From Pelagibacterium sp. 26DY04 (GTDB lineage Bacteria; Pseudomonadota; Alphaproteobacteria; Rhizobiales; Devosiaceae), in assembly GCF_031202305.1 (NCBI RefSeq), contig NZ_CP101731.1, forward strand, positions 1,612,001 through 1,676,000: 64,000 nt of DNA, in the 5' to 3' direction. Made by a program: the position numbers and the translations under genes. Shown here in pieces: positions 25,353 through 35,306 of the stretch. Below the pieces are notes generated by a model. It saw nothing but the letters and a program-made list of their open reading frames with translations, searched no databases and was not told where the DNA came from. Positions within the stretch are counted from its first letter, which is position 1. Every line of letters begins with the position of its first letter.

Positions 25353-27641
25353 ATGATGCGTCAGTACGAGCTTGTCGAACGCGTGTTGGCCTACAATCCC
25401 CACGCCGACGAAAATCTGCTCAACAAGGCCTATGTCTATGGCATGCAAAAGCATGGCAGCCAGACACGCGCCTCGGGAGATCCGTACTTCGCCCATCCGC
25501 TCGAAGTGGCCGCAATCCTGACCGACCTCAAGCTCGACGACGCGACTATCGCCGTCGCATTGCTCCATGATACCATCGAGGATACCGACGCCACCCGCGC
25601 CGAAATCGATGAGATGTTCGGCACCGAGATCGGCCAGATCGTCGACGGGCTGACAAAGATCGAGCGGCTCAATCTCGTTTCCAGGGAAGAGGCGCAAGCC
25701 GAGAACCTACGCAAGCTGCTGCTGGCCATATCGCAGGATGTGCGTGTGTTGCTGGTCAAGCTGGCCGACCGGCTGCACAACATGCGCACGCTCGAATTCA
25801 TGCCGGTGCACAAGCGCGCCCGCATCGCCCAGGAAACCATGGATATCTATGCGCCGCTTGCCGGCCGCATGGGCATGCAGGACATGCGCAACGAGCTTGA
25901 GGATCTCTCGTTCAAGACGCTTCACCCCGAGCACTACAACGCCATCACCAGCCGTCTGGCGCAGATGGAAACATCGAGCCGGGAGATCATCGCCGAAATC
26001 CGGGCCGAACTGGAAGACCATCTGAGCGAGCAGGGGATCAAGGCCAAGGTGTCGGCCCGGCTCAAATCGGCATGGTCGATCTACTCCAAGATCGAGCGCA
26101 AGGCGATCGCTCTGGAACAGCTTTCCGACATGATCGGCTTTCGCGTGATCGTCGATACCATCGATCAGTGTTACCGGACCCTGGGCGTGATCCACACGAG
26201 CTGGAAGGTCGTGCCCGGCCGGTTCAAGGACTACATCTCCGTCCCCAAGGCCAACGATTATCGCTCGATCCACACCACGATCGTGGGGCCGGGACGGCAG
26301 CGGGTGGAGCTGCAGATCCGCACCATGGAAATGCACGCCATCGCCGAATTCGGCATCGCGGCGCACCAGCTCTACAAGGAAGCGCTCTCGGGCGACATGC
26401 ACAAGCTCGAGGAAGAAAGCCAGGCCTATACCTGGCTGCGTTCGACGATCGCCCGCCTCACCGAGGGTGATAACCCCGAAGAGTTCGTCGAGCACACCAA
26501 GCTCGAACTCTTCCAGGACCAGGTGTTCTGTTTTACCCCGCGCGGTCGGTTGATTGCGCTGCCCAGGGGAGCAACGCCGATCGATTTCGCCTATGCCGTC
26601 CATACCGATGTCGGCGACACCTGCGTAGGCTGCAAGATCAACGGCACGGTCATGCCGCTCATCACCCAGCTCCATTCGGGGGACGAAGTGGAAATCCTGC
26701 GTGATCCCAATCACACCCCACCACCCAATTGGGAAAATATCGCGGTAACCGGCAAGGCGCGTTCCGCGATCCGCCGTGCTGTGCGAGCGGGTGCGTTCCA
26801 GCGGGCAATCTCCCTGGGCGAGCAGGTGCTGATGGCGGTGATCGAACGCGAAGGTCTCGACCTCAACGAGGACGAGATCGTGGCGCTTGCGGCCCGCTTC
26901 AATATCGGAGACCGCAATTCGATGCTGGCCGCGATCGGGGAGGGGCGGATTACCGCCGACGATCTGGCCGAGGAAACGACCGCTCTGAAGGGCAAACGCC
27001 GCCGCAAGGGGCGCCTGACGCTGCCGGTCGCCAATGACGCCGAGGGATGGTTCTCGCTGCGCAATGCGCAATACTTCAAGTTCCGCATGCCGGGCGGGCA
27101 ACACAGCTCGATCAAGAAGTTCGCGGCGCTGGTGGGATTTGATTTCAACATGCCGGTCGATATTTCGCGTGAAGGCGTGGTGCCGGGGGATCGCATCATC
27201 GGCATCTTCCACCAGAGCGGCCGCATGGAGGTGTATCCCATGGATTCCGAAGCGCTGGCTGATTTCCATGACAAGGATGTGGGCTGGATCGACGTCCGCT
27301 GGGACCTCAAGGGCAAGCCCGAGCAAACCTTCAAGGCGATCGTTTCGATGTATTCGCAGAATCGTCCGGGCTCTCTCGCCCAGATCACCGGCGCCATCGC
27401 AGCGTGCGACGCCAACATCTCCAACCTTGTGATGCGGGCCCTAGCTGCGGATTCGCACGAGTTGATCTTCGAACTCGATGTGCGCGACCTGACGCAGTTG
27501 ACCGACGTTCTGGCCACCCTCAAGCGCACGCCGGGCCTATCGAGGGTCCAACGCGCCAGTCTTGCCCAGGCCAATGCGATCTCGGGCATAGAGGGAGCGC
27601 TTGAACCCAAGGCGCAGGAGAGCGAGGATGAGCCGGCATGA
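25353..27641 (+). CDS. rsh: Bifunctional (p)ppGpp synthetase/hydrolase
   Basis: 762 residues; the single long RelA/SpoT homologue of alphaproteobacteria. The HD hydrolase domain has His48 and His72-Asp73 (LLHDTIEDT). The synthetase domain has the YRSIHTT motif at about 308-314. TGS (about 390-450) and C-terminal ACT (about 665-740) regulatory domains follow. Both catalytic halves look intact, so it should make and degrade the stringent alarmone. The stop overlaps the acpS start as ATGA. Confidence 0.97.
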   Translation: MMRQYELVERVLAYNPHADENLLNKAYVYGMQKHGSQTRASGDPYFAHPLEVAAILTDLKLDDATIAVALLHDTIEDTDATRAEIDEMFGTEIGQIVDGLTKIERLNLVSREEAQAENLRKLLLAISQDVRVLLVKLADRLHNMRTLEFMPVHKRARIAQETMDIYAPLAGRMGMQDMRNELEDLSFKTLHPEHYNAITSRLAQMETSSREIIAEIRAELEDHLSEQGIKAKVSARLKSAWSIYSKIERKAIALEQLSDMIGFRVIVDTIDQCYRTLGVIHTSWKVVPGRFKDYISVPKANDYRSIHTTIVGPGRQRVELQIRTMEMHAIAEFGIAAHQLYKEALSGDMHKLEEESQAYTWLRSTIARLTEGDNPEEFVEHTKLELFQDQVFCFTPRGRLIALPRGATPIDFAYAVHTDVGDTCVGCKINGTVMPLITQLHSGDEVEILRDPNHTPPPNWENIAVTGKARSAIRRAVRAGAFQRAISLGEQVLMAVIEREGLDLNEDEIVALAARFNIGDRNSMLAAIGEGRITADDLAEETTALKGKRRRKGRLTLPVANDAEGWFSLRNAQYFKFRMPGGQHSSIKKFAALVGFDFNMPVDISREGVVPGDRIIGIFHQSGRMEVYPMDSEALADFHDKDVGWIDVRWDLKGKPEQTFKAIVSMYSQNRPGSLAQITGAIAACDANISNLVMRALAADSHELIFELDVRDLTQLTDVLATLKRTPGLSRVQRASLAQANAISGIEGALEPKAQESEDEPA

Positions 27642-28057
27642 TCATCGGATTGGGCAATGACATTTGCGAGATCGCGCATGTGGAGCGCACGCTTGCGCGC
27701 TTCGGCGAGCGGTTCACGCATCGGTGTTTCACCGAAATCGAACGGGCGAAATCGGACAGGCGCCGTCTGCGCGCAGCTTCTTACGCCAAGCGGTTTGCCG
27801 CCAAGGAGGCTTGTGCCAAAGCCTTGGGCACTGGACTTTCCAACGGTGTCTTCTGGCGCGACATGGGCGTGGTTAACCTGCCCAGCGGCAAGCCGACCAT
27901 GCATCTGACTGGCGGAGCGGCTCGGCGCCTTGCACGCCTTGTGCCTGCTGGACATACGGCCCATATTCACGTCAGCATCACAGACGATAACGGCATGGCA
28001 CAGGCCTTCGTCATCATCGAGGCCCTGCCGGTTGACCCGGCCGGACCGGTCCCGTAA
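27638..28057 (+). CDS. acpS: Holo-[acyl-carrier-protein] synthase
   Basis: 139 residues. Transfers phosphopantetheine from CoA to ACP. The metal and CoA-binding residues are Asp8 (GLGNDICEI) and Glu57 in [14 protein letters not shown]. It is coupled to rsh and followed closely by lepB. It should activate fatty-acid ACP and could also serve the ACP of the 9.5-16.2 kb cluster. Confidence 0.95.
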   Translation: MIIGLGNDICEIAHVERTLARFGERFTHRCFTEIERAKSDRRRLRAASYAKRFAAKEACAKALGTGLSNGVFWRDMGVVNLPSGKPTMHLTGGAARRLARLVPAGHTAHIHVSITDDNGMAQAFVIIEALPVDPAGPVP

Positions 28058-28082
28058 CACGAGCCCCGAGATCTTTCGCACC

Positions 28083-28850
28083 ATGAGTACCCCTATGTCG
28101 GACGCCGCCAAGAAGAAGACCGGCAAGGGTGAATTGCGCGAAACCATCGTCATCATCGTTCAAGCGCTGCTGATCGCCCTGGTTTTCCGCACATTCGCCT
28201 TTGAGCCGTTCTCCATTCCGACTGCCTCGATGCAGTCCAACCTGCTGATTGGCGACTATATTCTGGCGTCCAAATACACCTATGGTTATTCGCGCTATTC
28301 GCTGCCTTATTCAGAGGTGCCCTGGAATGGTCGCATCCTGGGCAATGCGCCCAATCGTGGCGATATCGCCGTTTTCCGGCCGGTGCCCCAGAGCGACAAC
28401 TACGTCAAGCGCGTGATCGGCCTGCCGGGTGATCAGATCCAGATGATCGAGGGAATCCTGCACATCAACGGCGAGGCCGTGCCGCGCGAGCAGGTGGGCA
28501 CCACCACCGACCGCGACAGCACCGGGGTCGATCTGCCCGTTACCATCTATCGCGAAACGCTGCCCAACGGGGTGAGCTACACGGTTCAGGAAATTTCCGA
28601 CAACACCCAGTTCGACAACACCGGGGTCTATACGGTTCCGCCGGGGCATTATTTCATGATGGGCGACAATCGCGACCGCTCGCTCGACAGCCGCTCGCTG
28701 TCCTCGGTCGGCTTCGTGCCGTTCGAGAATTTCGTGGGCAAGGCCGAGTGGCGGTTCTTCTCGATCAACGACAACATCCCGCCCTGGCAGATCTGGCGCT
28801 GGCCGGGCAACGTCCGTCTCGACCGGATGTTCACCTCGGTCTACGAATGA
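28083..28850 (+). CDS. lepB: Signal peptidase I
   Basis: 255 residues. One N-terminal transmembrane helix (about 21-38), then the catalytic domain with Ser49 (IPTASMQSN) and general-base Lys109 (YVKRVIGLPGD). The conserved GDNRDRSLDSR box lies near 197-207. I start at the ATG at 28083; ATG 28095 is an alternative. Cleaves signal peptides of exported proteins at the periplasmic face. The stop overlaps the rnc start. Confidence 0.96.
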   Translation: MSTPMSDAAKKKTGKGELRETIVIIVQALLIALVFRTFAFEPFSIPTASMQSNLLIGDYILASKYTYGYSRYSLPYSEVPWNGRILGNAPNRGDIAVFRPVPQSDNYVKRVIGLPGDQIQMIEGILHINGEAVPREQVGTTTDRDSTGVDLPVTIYRETLPNGVSYTVQEISDNTQFDNTGVYTVPPGHYFMMGDNRDRSLDSRSLSSVGFVPFENFVGKAEWRFFSINDNIPPWQIWRWPGNVRLDRMFTSVYE

Positions 28851-29554
28851 GTTTGCGGGCGCGCGATCGGGAAACACTGGAAGCCAGGCTGGGTTATGTC
28901 TTTGCCGACCCCGCCTTGCTCCAGCGCGCCCTGACCCATTCGAGCGCTGTATCGCCTTCCAAACGGACAGCGGAATCATATCAACGCTTCGAGTTTCTGG
29001 GCGATCGGGTGCTGGGGCTGGTGGTTGCCGACATGCTCAGCAAACGGCTGCCCAAGGCCAATGAGGGCGAGCTTTCGCGCACCCTCAACAGCCTCGTGCG
29101 CAAGGAAACCTGCGCCAAGGTCGCCCGCCGGCTGGGCATGGGCTCGTTCGTCAAGCTTGGCGAGAGCGAAGCGCGGACTGGGGGCGCCGACAAGGACGCG
29201 ATCCTGGGTGATGTTTGCGAGGCGGTGATCGGGGCAATTTACGCCGATGGCGGGCTGGAGCCGGCCTATACCTTTGTTTCGCGCATGTTCGGGGATAATC
29301 TCGACGTCGCGCAGGCCCGCAGGGCGGACGCGAAAACCGCGCTGCAGGAATGGGCGCAAGCCAAGGGGCTCGAACCTCCAACCTATCTGGAAACCGCGCG
29401 GTCGGGCCCCGATCATGCGCCTGTTTTCACCATTTCGGTGGTCGTCCGCGGGCATGAGCCGATCACGGCCGAAGGCACGTCGAAGAAACTGGCCGAACAC
29501 CAGGCGGCCGAAAGATTTCTGCTCCGCGAGGGCGTATGGAAGAGCCAGGCATGA
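28847..29554 (+). CDS. rnc: Ribonuclease III
   Basis: 235 residues from the ATG at 28847, which overlaps the lepB stop as ATGA. The RNase III signature RFEFLGDRVL is at 47-56 with Glu49 and Asp53, and a second acidic pair lies in GDVCEAVIGAIYAD. A dsRNA-binding domain fills about 160-230 (TSKKLAEHQAAERFLL). Cleaves double-stranded rRNA and mRNA precursors. Confidence 0.96.
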   Translation: MSLRARDRETLEARLGYVFADPALLQRALTHSSAVSPSKRTAESYQRFEFLGDRVLGLVVADMLSKRLPKANEGELSRTLNSLVRKETCAKVARRLGMGSFVKLGESEARTGGADKDAILGDVCEAVIGAIYADGGLEPAYTFVSRMFGDNLDVAQARRADAKTALQEWAQAKGLEPPTYLETARSGPDHAPVFTISVVVRGHEPITAEGTSKKLAEHQAAERFLLREGVWKSQA

Positions 29555-30462
29555 GCGAGAACGAGACATTGGCCAGCAAATGCGGTTTCGTGGCGCTCGT
29601 CGGCGCTCCGAATGCCGGTAAATCGACGCTTCTGAACTCGCTGGTCGGAACCAAGGTGTCGATCGTCACCCACAAGGCGCAGACGACGCGGGCGCAGGTG
29701 CGCGGCGTTGTCTCGACCGATGAGACGCAGCTCGTCTTCATCGACACGCCGGGCATCTTTTCCCCCAAGCGCAGGCTTGACCGCGCCATGGTGCAGTCGG
29801 CCTGGACCGGAGCGGGGGACGCCGACATGGTGGCGCTGATCGTCGATGCCCAGAAAGGGCTGAACGGCGAAGTCGAGGCGCTGCTGGCCGGACTGGAAAA
29901 TATCCGCCAGCCCAAGGTTCTGGTGCTCAACAAGATCGACAAGGTCAAGCGCGACACGCTTTTGGCACTGTCCCAAACGATCAACGAAAAAGCGCGGTTC
30001 GAGACCACCTTCATGATCTCGGCGCTCAATGGTGACGGCGTTGCCGATTTCATCGCATGGTGCAGGGAAAAGGCGCCGCTGGGCGAATGGCACTTCCCCG
30101 AGGAGCATTTGACCGACCTGACCCTGGCGCTGACTGCGGCCGAGGTGACGCGGGAGAAGCTTTTCCTGCGCATCCACGATGAGATTCCCTATCAGGCCAC
30201 CGTCGAGACGGAGAGCTTCAAGGTCCAGAAGGACGGCAGCTACCGGATCGAGCAGGTGGTCTATGTCACCCGCGACAGCCATAAGATGATCGTGCTCGGT
30301 GCCAAGGGACAAACGATCAAGACGATTGGGGCCGAGGCGCGCAAGGAGCTGATCGAGATGTTCGAGACCGACGTGCATCTGTTCCTGTTCGTGAAGGTGA
30401 GAGCCAACTGGGCCGACGATCCCGAGCGCTACCGCGAGATGGGTCTCGACTGGACGAAATAG
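29551..30462 (+). CDS. era: GTPase Era
   Basis: 303 residues. G1 GAPNAGKS at 18-25, G3 DTPG, G4 NKID; a C-terminal KH domain (VLGAKGQTIKTIGAEARKEL) binds the 3' end of 16S rRNA. The start at 29551 overlaps the rnc stop as ATGA; an in-frame ATG at 29536 with GAGGG just upstream is an alternative. Functions in 30S ribosome maturation. Confidence 0.96.
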   Translation: MSENETLASKCGFVALVGAPNAGKSTLLNSLVGTKVSIVTHKAQTTRAQVRGVVSTDETQLVFIDTPGIFSPKRRLDRAMVQSAWTGAGDADMVALIVDAQKGLNGEVEALLAGLENIRQPKVLVLNKIDKVKRDTLLALSQTINEKARFETTFMISALNGDGVADFIAWCREKAPLGEWHFPEEHLTDLTLALTAAEVTREKLFLRIHDEIPYQATVETESFKVQKDGSYRIEQVVYVTRDSHKMIVLGAKGQTIKTIGAEARKELIEMFETDVHLFLFVKVRANWADDPERYREMGLDWTK

Positions 30463-31182
30463 ATGGAATGGTCTGCTGAAGGCCTGATCATCGGAGTGAG
30501 GCGGCACGGGGAGTCGGCGCTTATCCTCGAAGCCATGGTGCCCCAGCGCGGCCGCTGCCTGGGGCTGGTGCGGGGCGGGCGGTCGCCCAAGCAGGCGGCG
30601 TTTCTGCAGCCGGGGAATTCGGCGCAGTTGACATGGCGTGCAAGGCTTGAGGACCATCTGGGGACGTTTACGGCCGAAGCCACGCGCGTGCGGGCTGCCC
30701 AGATGCTGGCCGATCGCCAGCGGCTCTATCTCGTGCAATTGCTGGCCGACCATTTGCGGCTTTTGCCCGAGCGCGATCCGCATGACGAGCTGCTGCGCGA
30801 GGTCGTGGCGCTGATCGACGGCGAGTGGGAAGGGCGGTGGCTGGGGGCGGAACTGGCCCGTTTCGAGATGTTCCTCTTGGAAGAGTTGGGGTTCGGGCTC
30901 GATCTGGAAACCTGCGCGGTGACCGGGGTGCATGAAAATCTCACCCATGTTTCGCCCCGGACGGGCCGGGCGGTATGCCGCGAAGCCGCCGAGCCCTATG
31001 GCGACAGGCTGCTCCGACTCCCCGGTTTTCTAATGGGCAATGCGCCGCTCGATGATGGCGATGTCGCCGCCGCATTCCGGCTGACCGGTCATTTCCTCGA
31101 TCGGCACGTCTGGGCGGCCCGACAGATCGAGCCGCCCTCGACGCGGGAATGGTTGATTGAGCAACTGACCCGGAGCGCGTGA
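30463..31182 (+). CDS. recO: DNA repair protein RecO
   Basis: 239 residues beginning directly after the era stop. An N-terminal OB-like domain (EGLIIGVRRHGES...) is followed by a helical domain with FEMFLLEELGFGLDL. The usual CxxC zinc pair is not evident: CAVTG, then VCREAAEP later. Helps RecR load RecA at gaps. The end of the rnc-era-recO run. Confidence 0.92.
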   Translation: MEWSAEGLIIGVRRHGESALILEAMVPQRGRCLGLVRGGRSPKQAAFLQPGNSAQLTWRARLEDHLGTFTAEATRVRAAQMLADRQRLYLVQLLADHLRLLPERDPHDELLREVVALIDGEWEGRWLGAELARFEMFLLEELGFGLDLETCAVTGVHENLTHVSPRTGRAVCREAAEPYGDRLLRLPGFLMGNAPLDDGDVAAAFRLTGHFLDRHVWAARQIEPPSTREWLIEQLTRSA

Positions 31183-31185
31183 GCG

Positions 31186-31593
31186 TTACCAATCGACCTT
31201 GGACATATCCATGTGGGCCAGCTCGAAGGTGTGCCCGTCGGGATCTTCGACGGCGCGCTGGTACATGAAGCCCAAATCCTGCGGTTCGCGCACGTCGAGC
31301 TTGCCGCCCGCCGCGCCGGCAGCCTCGGCGGTCTTGTCCACGTCCTCGCGGCTGTCGCACGAAAGCGCGAGCAGCACGCCGACCGCATCCTTGGGTTCGG
31401 CGACGGGCCGGCTGGTGAACGTGGCGAAATAGTCGCGTTTCAGGAGCATGAAGGTAATGGCATCTGACCACACCATGGATGTGGCATTCTCGTCGCTGAA
31501 CTGGGCGTTCTTCTCACAACCGAGGGCTTCGTAGAATTTGGCCGAGGCGGCCAGGTCGGTGACGGGAAGGTTGATGAAAATCATCTTGGGCAT
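31186..31593 (-). CDS. VOC-family (glyoxalase/bleomycin-resistance-like) protein
   Basis: 135 residues with the beta-alpha-beta-beta-beta pattern of the vicinal oxygen chelate fold: an N-terminal MIFINLPVTDLAASAKFYEALG module and a C-terminal DPDGHTFELAHMDM segment whose Glu is a typical metal-ligand position. Substrate is unknown. It is convergent with recO and divergent from parC. The ATG follows an AAGGAG site (revcomp of ctcctt at 31602-31607). Confidence 0.85.
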   Translation of the reverse strand: MPKMIFINLPVTDLAASAKFYEALGCEKNAQFSDENATSMVWSDAITFMLLKRDYFATFTSRPVAEPKDAVGVLLALSCDSREDVDKTAEAAGAAGGKLDVREPQDLGFMYQRAVEDPDGHTFELAHMDMSKVDW

Positions 31594-31748
31594 TGATCTC
31601 TCCTTGAGGCCGTTTTCGGCATTGCGCTTCTAGGACGATAGTGCTTCAGCTTGGCCGACACGGGGACAAGATTTTTTCTTCCCAGCGCCGATCGGATCGC
31701 TCCGGCGCTATAATCTGCAATTGATTCGCCAACACGCAAGGATGGCTT

Positions 31749-33992
31749 ATGGCCGACATCATGGAACCGCCCGGTGGGGATGAGCGCATCGTCGATCTGA
31801 GGAGTGCGCTAGAGGAGCGCTATCTTTCCTATGCGATCTCGACGATCACCCAGCGCGCTCTGCCCGATGCACGTGATGGCCTCAAGCCCGTGCACCGGCG
31901 CATCCTGCACGCCATGCGGCTTTTGAAGCTCGATCCGGGGCAGGGGTACAAGAAATCGGCGCGTATCGTCGGTGACGTGATCGGTAAGTACCACCCCCAT
32001 GGCGACCAGTCGGTCTATGACGCGCTGGTGCGTCTGGCGCAGGATTTCGCCGTGCGATATCCGCTGGTGGACGGGCAGGGCAATTTCGGTTCGATCGACG
32101 GCGATAGCGCAGCGGCCATGCGCTATACCGAAAGCCGGATGACCGAGGTGGCCTCGCGGCTGCTCGAGGCGATCACCGAGAACGCCGTCGATTTCCGGCC
32201 GAACTACGACGGCGAGGATGAAGAGCCTGTCGTCCTGCCCTCCAATTTCCCCAACCTGCTCGCCAATGGTTCGAGTGGCATCGCCGTGGGGATGGCTACT
32301 TCGATCCCGCCCCATAACGTCGCCGAACTGTGCGACGCGTGCCTGCACCTGTTGGCCAATCCCGACGCGACGGCAAAGGACCTGATCCGCTTCGTCCCCG
32401 GGCCGGATTTCCCGACCGGCGGCATCCTGGTGGATGATCCCGCGGCGACCGAGCAGGCCTATACCACCGGGCGCGGCGGCTTCCGTATTCGTGCCAAGTG
32501 GGAGGTGGAAGACAACGGACGCGGCACCTACAACATCGTCATCTCCGAAATTCCCTATGGCGTGCAGAAATCGCGGCTGGTCGAAAAGATCGCCGAACTG
32601 CTGCTGGCGCGCCGGCTGCCGCTGTTGAAGGACGTGCGCGACGAAAGCGCCGAGGATATCCGGCTGGTGCTCGAGCCACGGGCGCGGACCGTCGATCCGG
32701 TGCTGCTCATGGAATCGATGTTCAAGCTGACCGAGCTGGAAAGCCGGTTCTCGCTGAACATGAACGTGCTCGACAAGGGCGTTACCCCTCGGGTGATGAA
32801 CCTTGCCGAAGCGCTCAAGGCTTGGCTCAACCACCGCAAGGATGTGCTGATCCGCCGCTCGCAGCATCGGCTCGAACAGATCGAACATCGTCTCGAGGTG
32901 CTGGGCGGCTACCTTGTCGCCTATCTCAACCTCGACGAGGTGATCCGGATCATCCGGGAGGAGGATGATGCCAAGGCGGTGATGATGGCGCGCTGGGACC
33001 TCACGGAGGTTCAGGCCGATGCGATCCTCAACATGCGGCTGCGCAGCTTGCGCAAGCTCGAAGAGATCGAGATCCGCACCGAGTTCGACAAGCTCACCGA
33101 GGAAAAAGGGCATCTCGAAGGGCTGCTGGCTTCGGAAAAGAAGCAATGGGGCGTGATCACCACGGAAGTGAGCGAACTCAAGAAGGCGTATGGGCCTGAT
33201 ACCGAGCTCGGCCGGCGCCGGACGCAGTTCGCCGCCGCGCCGCAGACCGATCTCGCCGACATCGAAACCGCGATGATCGAGCGTGAGCCGATCACGGTGA
33301 TCCTGTCGCAGAAGGGATGGATCCGGGCGCTCAAGGGCCACAACAACGACGTCGCGAGCCAGAGCTTCAAGACCGATGACCGGCTGAAACTGGCGCTTAC
33401 CTGCGAGACGACCGACAAGCTGCTGGTGCTGACCACGGGCGGCAAGGTCTATACGCTGGGCGCCGATAAGCTACCCGGCGGGCGCGGGCATGGCGAACCG
33501 GTGCGCATCATGGTCGATATCGAAGAGGGAGCCGATATCGTCCACCTCTTCGTCTATAAGCCCGGCGCAAAGCGGCTGATCGCCTCGGACGTCGGCAACG
33601 GGTTCGTGGTTGGCGAGGACGACATGATCGCCAACACCCGCAAGGGCAAGCAGGTGCTCAACGTTTCCACCGGCCAGGAAGCCAAGCTGTGCGTCCCGGC
33701 CGAGGGCGACATGGTCGCGGTGATCGGGCAGAACCGCAAACTTCTGGTGTTCCCTGCCGATCAGTTGCCGGAGATGAGCCGAGGCAAGGGCGTGCGGCTG
33801 CAAAAGTACAAGGACGGCGGGATTTCCGATGCCAAGCTGTTCCGGGCGGCGGATGGGCTGACCTGGACGGACTCGTCTGGGCGGACCTTTTCGAAGTCGA
33901 TGGACGAATTGCGCGATTGGGTTGGAGACCGTGCGCAAGCGGGCCGGCAACCGCCGACGGGCTTCCCGCGCAACAACAAGTTCGTGGGGTAA
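31749..33992 (+). CDS. parC: DNA topoisomerase IV subunit A
   Basis: 747 residues, a typical ParC length. The catalytic Tyr is Tyr126 ([10 protein letters not shown]). The quinolone-determining segment [10 protein letters not shown] has Gln87 where E. coli ParC has Ser80 and Asp91 where it has Glu84, an arrangement seen in alphaproteobacteria. The C-terminal beta-pinwheel wraps DNA. Decatenates daughter chromosomes. Confidence 0.95.
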   Translation: MADIMEPPGGDERIVDLRSALEERYLSYAISTITQRALPDARDGLKPVHRRILHAMRLLKLDPGQGYKKSARIVGDVIGKYHPHGDQSVYDALVRLAQDFAVRYPLVDGQGNFGSIDGDSAAAMRYTESRMTEVASRLLEAITENAVDFRPNYDGEDEEPVVLPSNFPNLLANGSSGIAVGMATSIPPHNVAELCDACLHLLANPDATAKDLIRFVPGPDFPTGGILVDDPAATEQAYTTGRGGFRIRAKWEVEDNGRGTYNIVISEIPYGVQKSRLVEKIAELLLARRLPLLKDVRDESAEDIRLVLEPRARTVDPVLLMESMFKLTELESRFSLNMNVLDKGVTPRVMNLAEALKAWLNHRKDVLIRRSQHRLEQIEHRLEVLGGYLVAYLNLDEVIRIIREEDDAKAVMMARWDLTEVQADAILNMRLRSLRKLEEIEIRTEFDKLTEEKGHLEGLLASEKKQWGVITTEVSELKKAYGPDTELGRRRTQFAAAPQTDLADIETAMIEREPITVILSQKGWIRALKGHNNDVASQSFKTDDRLKLALTCETTDKLLVLTTGGKVYTLGADKLPGGRGHGEPVRIMVDIEEGADIVHLFVYKPGAKRLIASDVGNGFVVGEDDMIANTRKGKQVLNVSTGQEAKLCVPAEGDMVAVIGQNRKLLVFPADQLPEMSRGKGVRLQKYKDGGISDAKLFRAADGLTWTDSSGRTFSKSMDELRDWVGDRAQAGRQPPTGFPRNNKFVG

Positions 33993-34060
33993 GCTGCCGG
34001 CAGGGCATGCCAAACCGCCCTCCGGCGGCGCCTTCGGGTCATCGCGATTTCAATAGACGG

Positions 34061-34119
34061 CATGGGGCGATGAACGCCTCGTGCTGTATTTGTTAGTATG
34101 AAGCGATCATCGCCCCATG
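34061..34119. repeat. Perfect 13-bp inverted repeat downstream of parC
   Basis: CATGGGGCGATGA (34061-34073) and TCATCGCCCCATG (34107-34119) are exact inverted copies 33 bp apart. No T-run follows, so it is not a standard terminator. Confidence 0.75.
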
Positions 34120-34197
34120 CGTCCGGGATTTTGGCTTATGGCGGCTTCTCGGGCTGGGGGTTGTTGAGAGTGTTTAGTGGGTCGGTTGGTCGAACCG

Positions 34198-34218
34198 AAA
34201 AAGTGGGGACCACTTTTT
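34198..34218. repeat. Short palindrome AAAAAGTGG-GGA-CCACTTTTT
   Basis: Perfect 9-bp arms with a 3-nt spacer. AAAAGTGG-type palindromes recur between genes of Hyphomicrobiales genomes (recalled, not searched). The trailing T-run would let it act as a terminator in the plus direction. Confidence 0.6.
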
Positions 34219-34483
34219 CTGCCAACCTCCCGGCCGTCCCCTCGCTGCCCCTCCGGGTTTCCCCGGTGCGACGTGGGAGTGATTGGATTGGTGGTCCGCT
34301 CACACCTTTTATCCACATCCGGCCATCTGTCCGCTTTGGGCCTTCCCCACGGCGACCCGTGAGGAACCCGAACCGATCCCGCCCAAACGTTCGTAGCGCT
34401 TGCGTCCATATGCGCGGGATCGTGAGAGAGAGTATGGGGGAAACCGGGAGGGCGGGGATAAGTTTTTGCGCCGGTGTTTGTGG

Positions 34484-35298
34484 AAGCTCAGCGCCCCCTC
34501 ATCCCCTGCCATTCGAGCGTAGCTCTCATGGCCTTCTCACCTCCAATCGTGCCACCGGCACGATTGGCCAAAGGACGGCTCGAAGTCTCCCACCAGGGGA
34601 GAAGGGGGCTCTTGGGGGAGCGCTGGGGATAACAAGCACGGTGTTGTGTTTTCCCTCTTACCCTCTCCCTCAAGGGGAGGAGGGCTCTTGGGAAGCGCTG
34701 CGCTTGGGCTCAGGCGCTGAGTGTACTGGATCCCGGCTCAAGGCCGGGATGACGGTTGGGGGGGTGGTGTGATGGTGGGGATAAGCAGTTGGGCTGCTGA
34801 AAACCTCGGTTGTGGAGCGGGGTGAGGGGGCGGAGACGGGGCAGCGTCCTGCCTCACCCCCACCGTGTCACCCCGGGCTTGACCCGGGGCAAGGTATGCG
34901 CGCCGTTTTCGGCTCTTGCCATGACGCAAGCTCAGCGCCCCCCTCATCCCGGCCCTTCTCCCACCAGGGGAGAAGGGGGCTCTTGGGGAAGCGCTACGGC
35001 TGAGGCTCAGGCGCTGTGATCGCGTTGTCCCTCTTACCCTTCTCCCCTGGTGGGAGAAGGTGGCCGCGAAGCGGTCGGATGAGGGGGGCTCGGCATATCA
35101 GCGGCCACCGGCGGTGATTGTTGATGCTCAGCGCACCCCTCATCCGCCCCTCCGGGGCACCTTCTCCCTCAAGGGGAGAAGGGGGCTCTTGGGGGAGCGC
35201 TGCGGCTGGGGCTCAGGCGCTGAGTGTACTGGATCCCGCTCAAGGCCGGGATGACGGTTGGGGGGTGTGATGGTGGGGATAAGCAGTTGGGCTGCCGC
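34484..35298. repeat. Cluster of about five related interspersed palindromic repeat units
   Basis: Units lie at about 34484-34628, 34660-34800, 34928-35015, 35025-35095 (inverted relative to the others) and 35126-35298. They share CTCAGCGC-CCCTCATCC, a palindrome around CACCAGGGGAGAAGG or CTCAAGGGGAGAAGG, GGGCTCTTGGGG, AGCGCTGCG and CTCAGGCGCTG. Two units continue into a near-identical block beginning GTGTACTGGATCCCG and ending in GATAAGCAGTTGGGCTGC (about 34719-34798 and 35223-35298). A third element, CACCCCGGGCTTGACCCGGGGCAAGG, lies at about 34870. No transposase or CRISPR spacing. Confidence 0.75.
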
Positions 35299-35306
35299 CG
35301 CGACGC

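Larger units (their letters stand above)
33993..35306. other. Gene-free island of degenerate palindromic repeats
   Basis: 1.3 kb between parC and the EEP-family gene with no supportable gene. It is packed with repeated palindromic pieces: several copies of a CTCATCC / CACCTTCTCCC(T)..GGGGAGAAGG module followed by GGGCTCTTGGGG-AGCGCT, two near-identical copies of a block starting GTGTACTGGATCCCG, and smaller inverted repeats. Open frames here are artefacts of repeat composition. Confidence 0.8.

Noticed and set aside
25707..27326. 539-aa minus-strand open frame
   Set aside because: Antisense shadow of rsh in GC-rich DNA.
34098..35254. Several open frames in the repeat island, and a possible CRISPR
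   Set aside because: The frames follow repeat units; repeats are variable in length and spacing, without regular spacers or cas genes.
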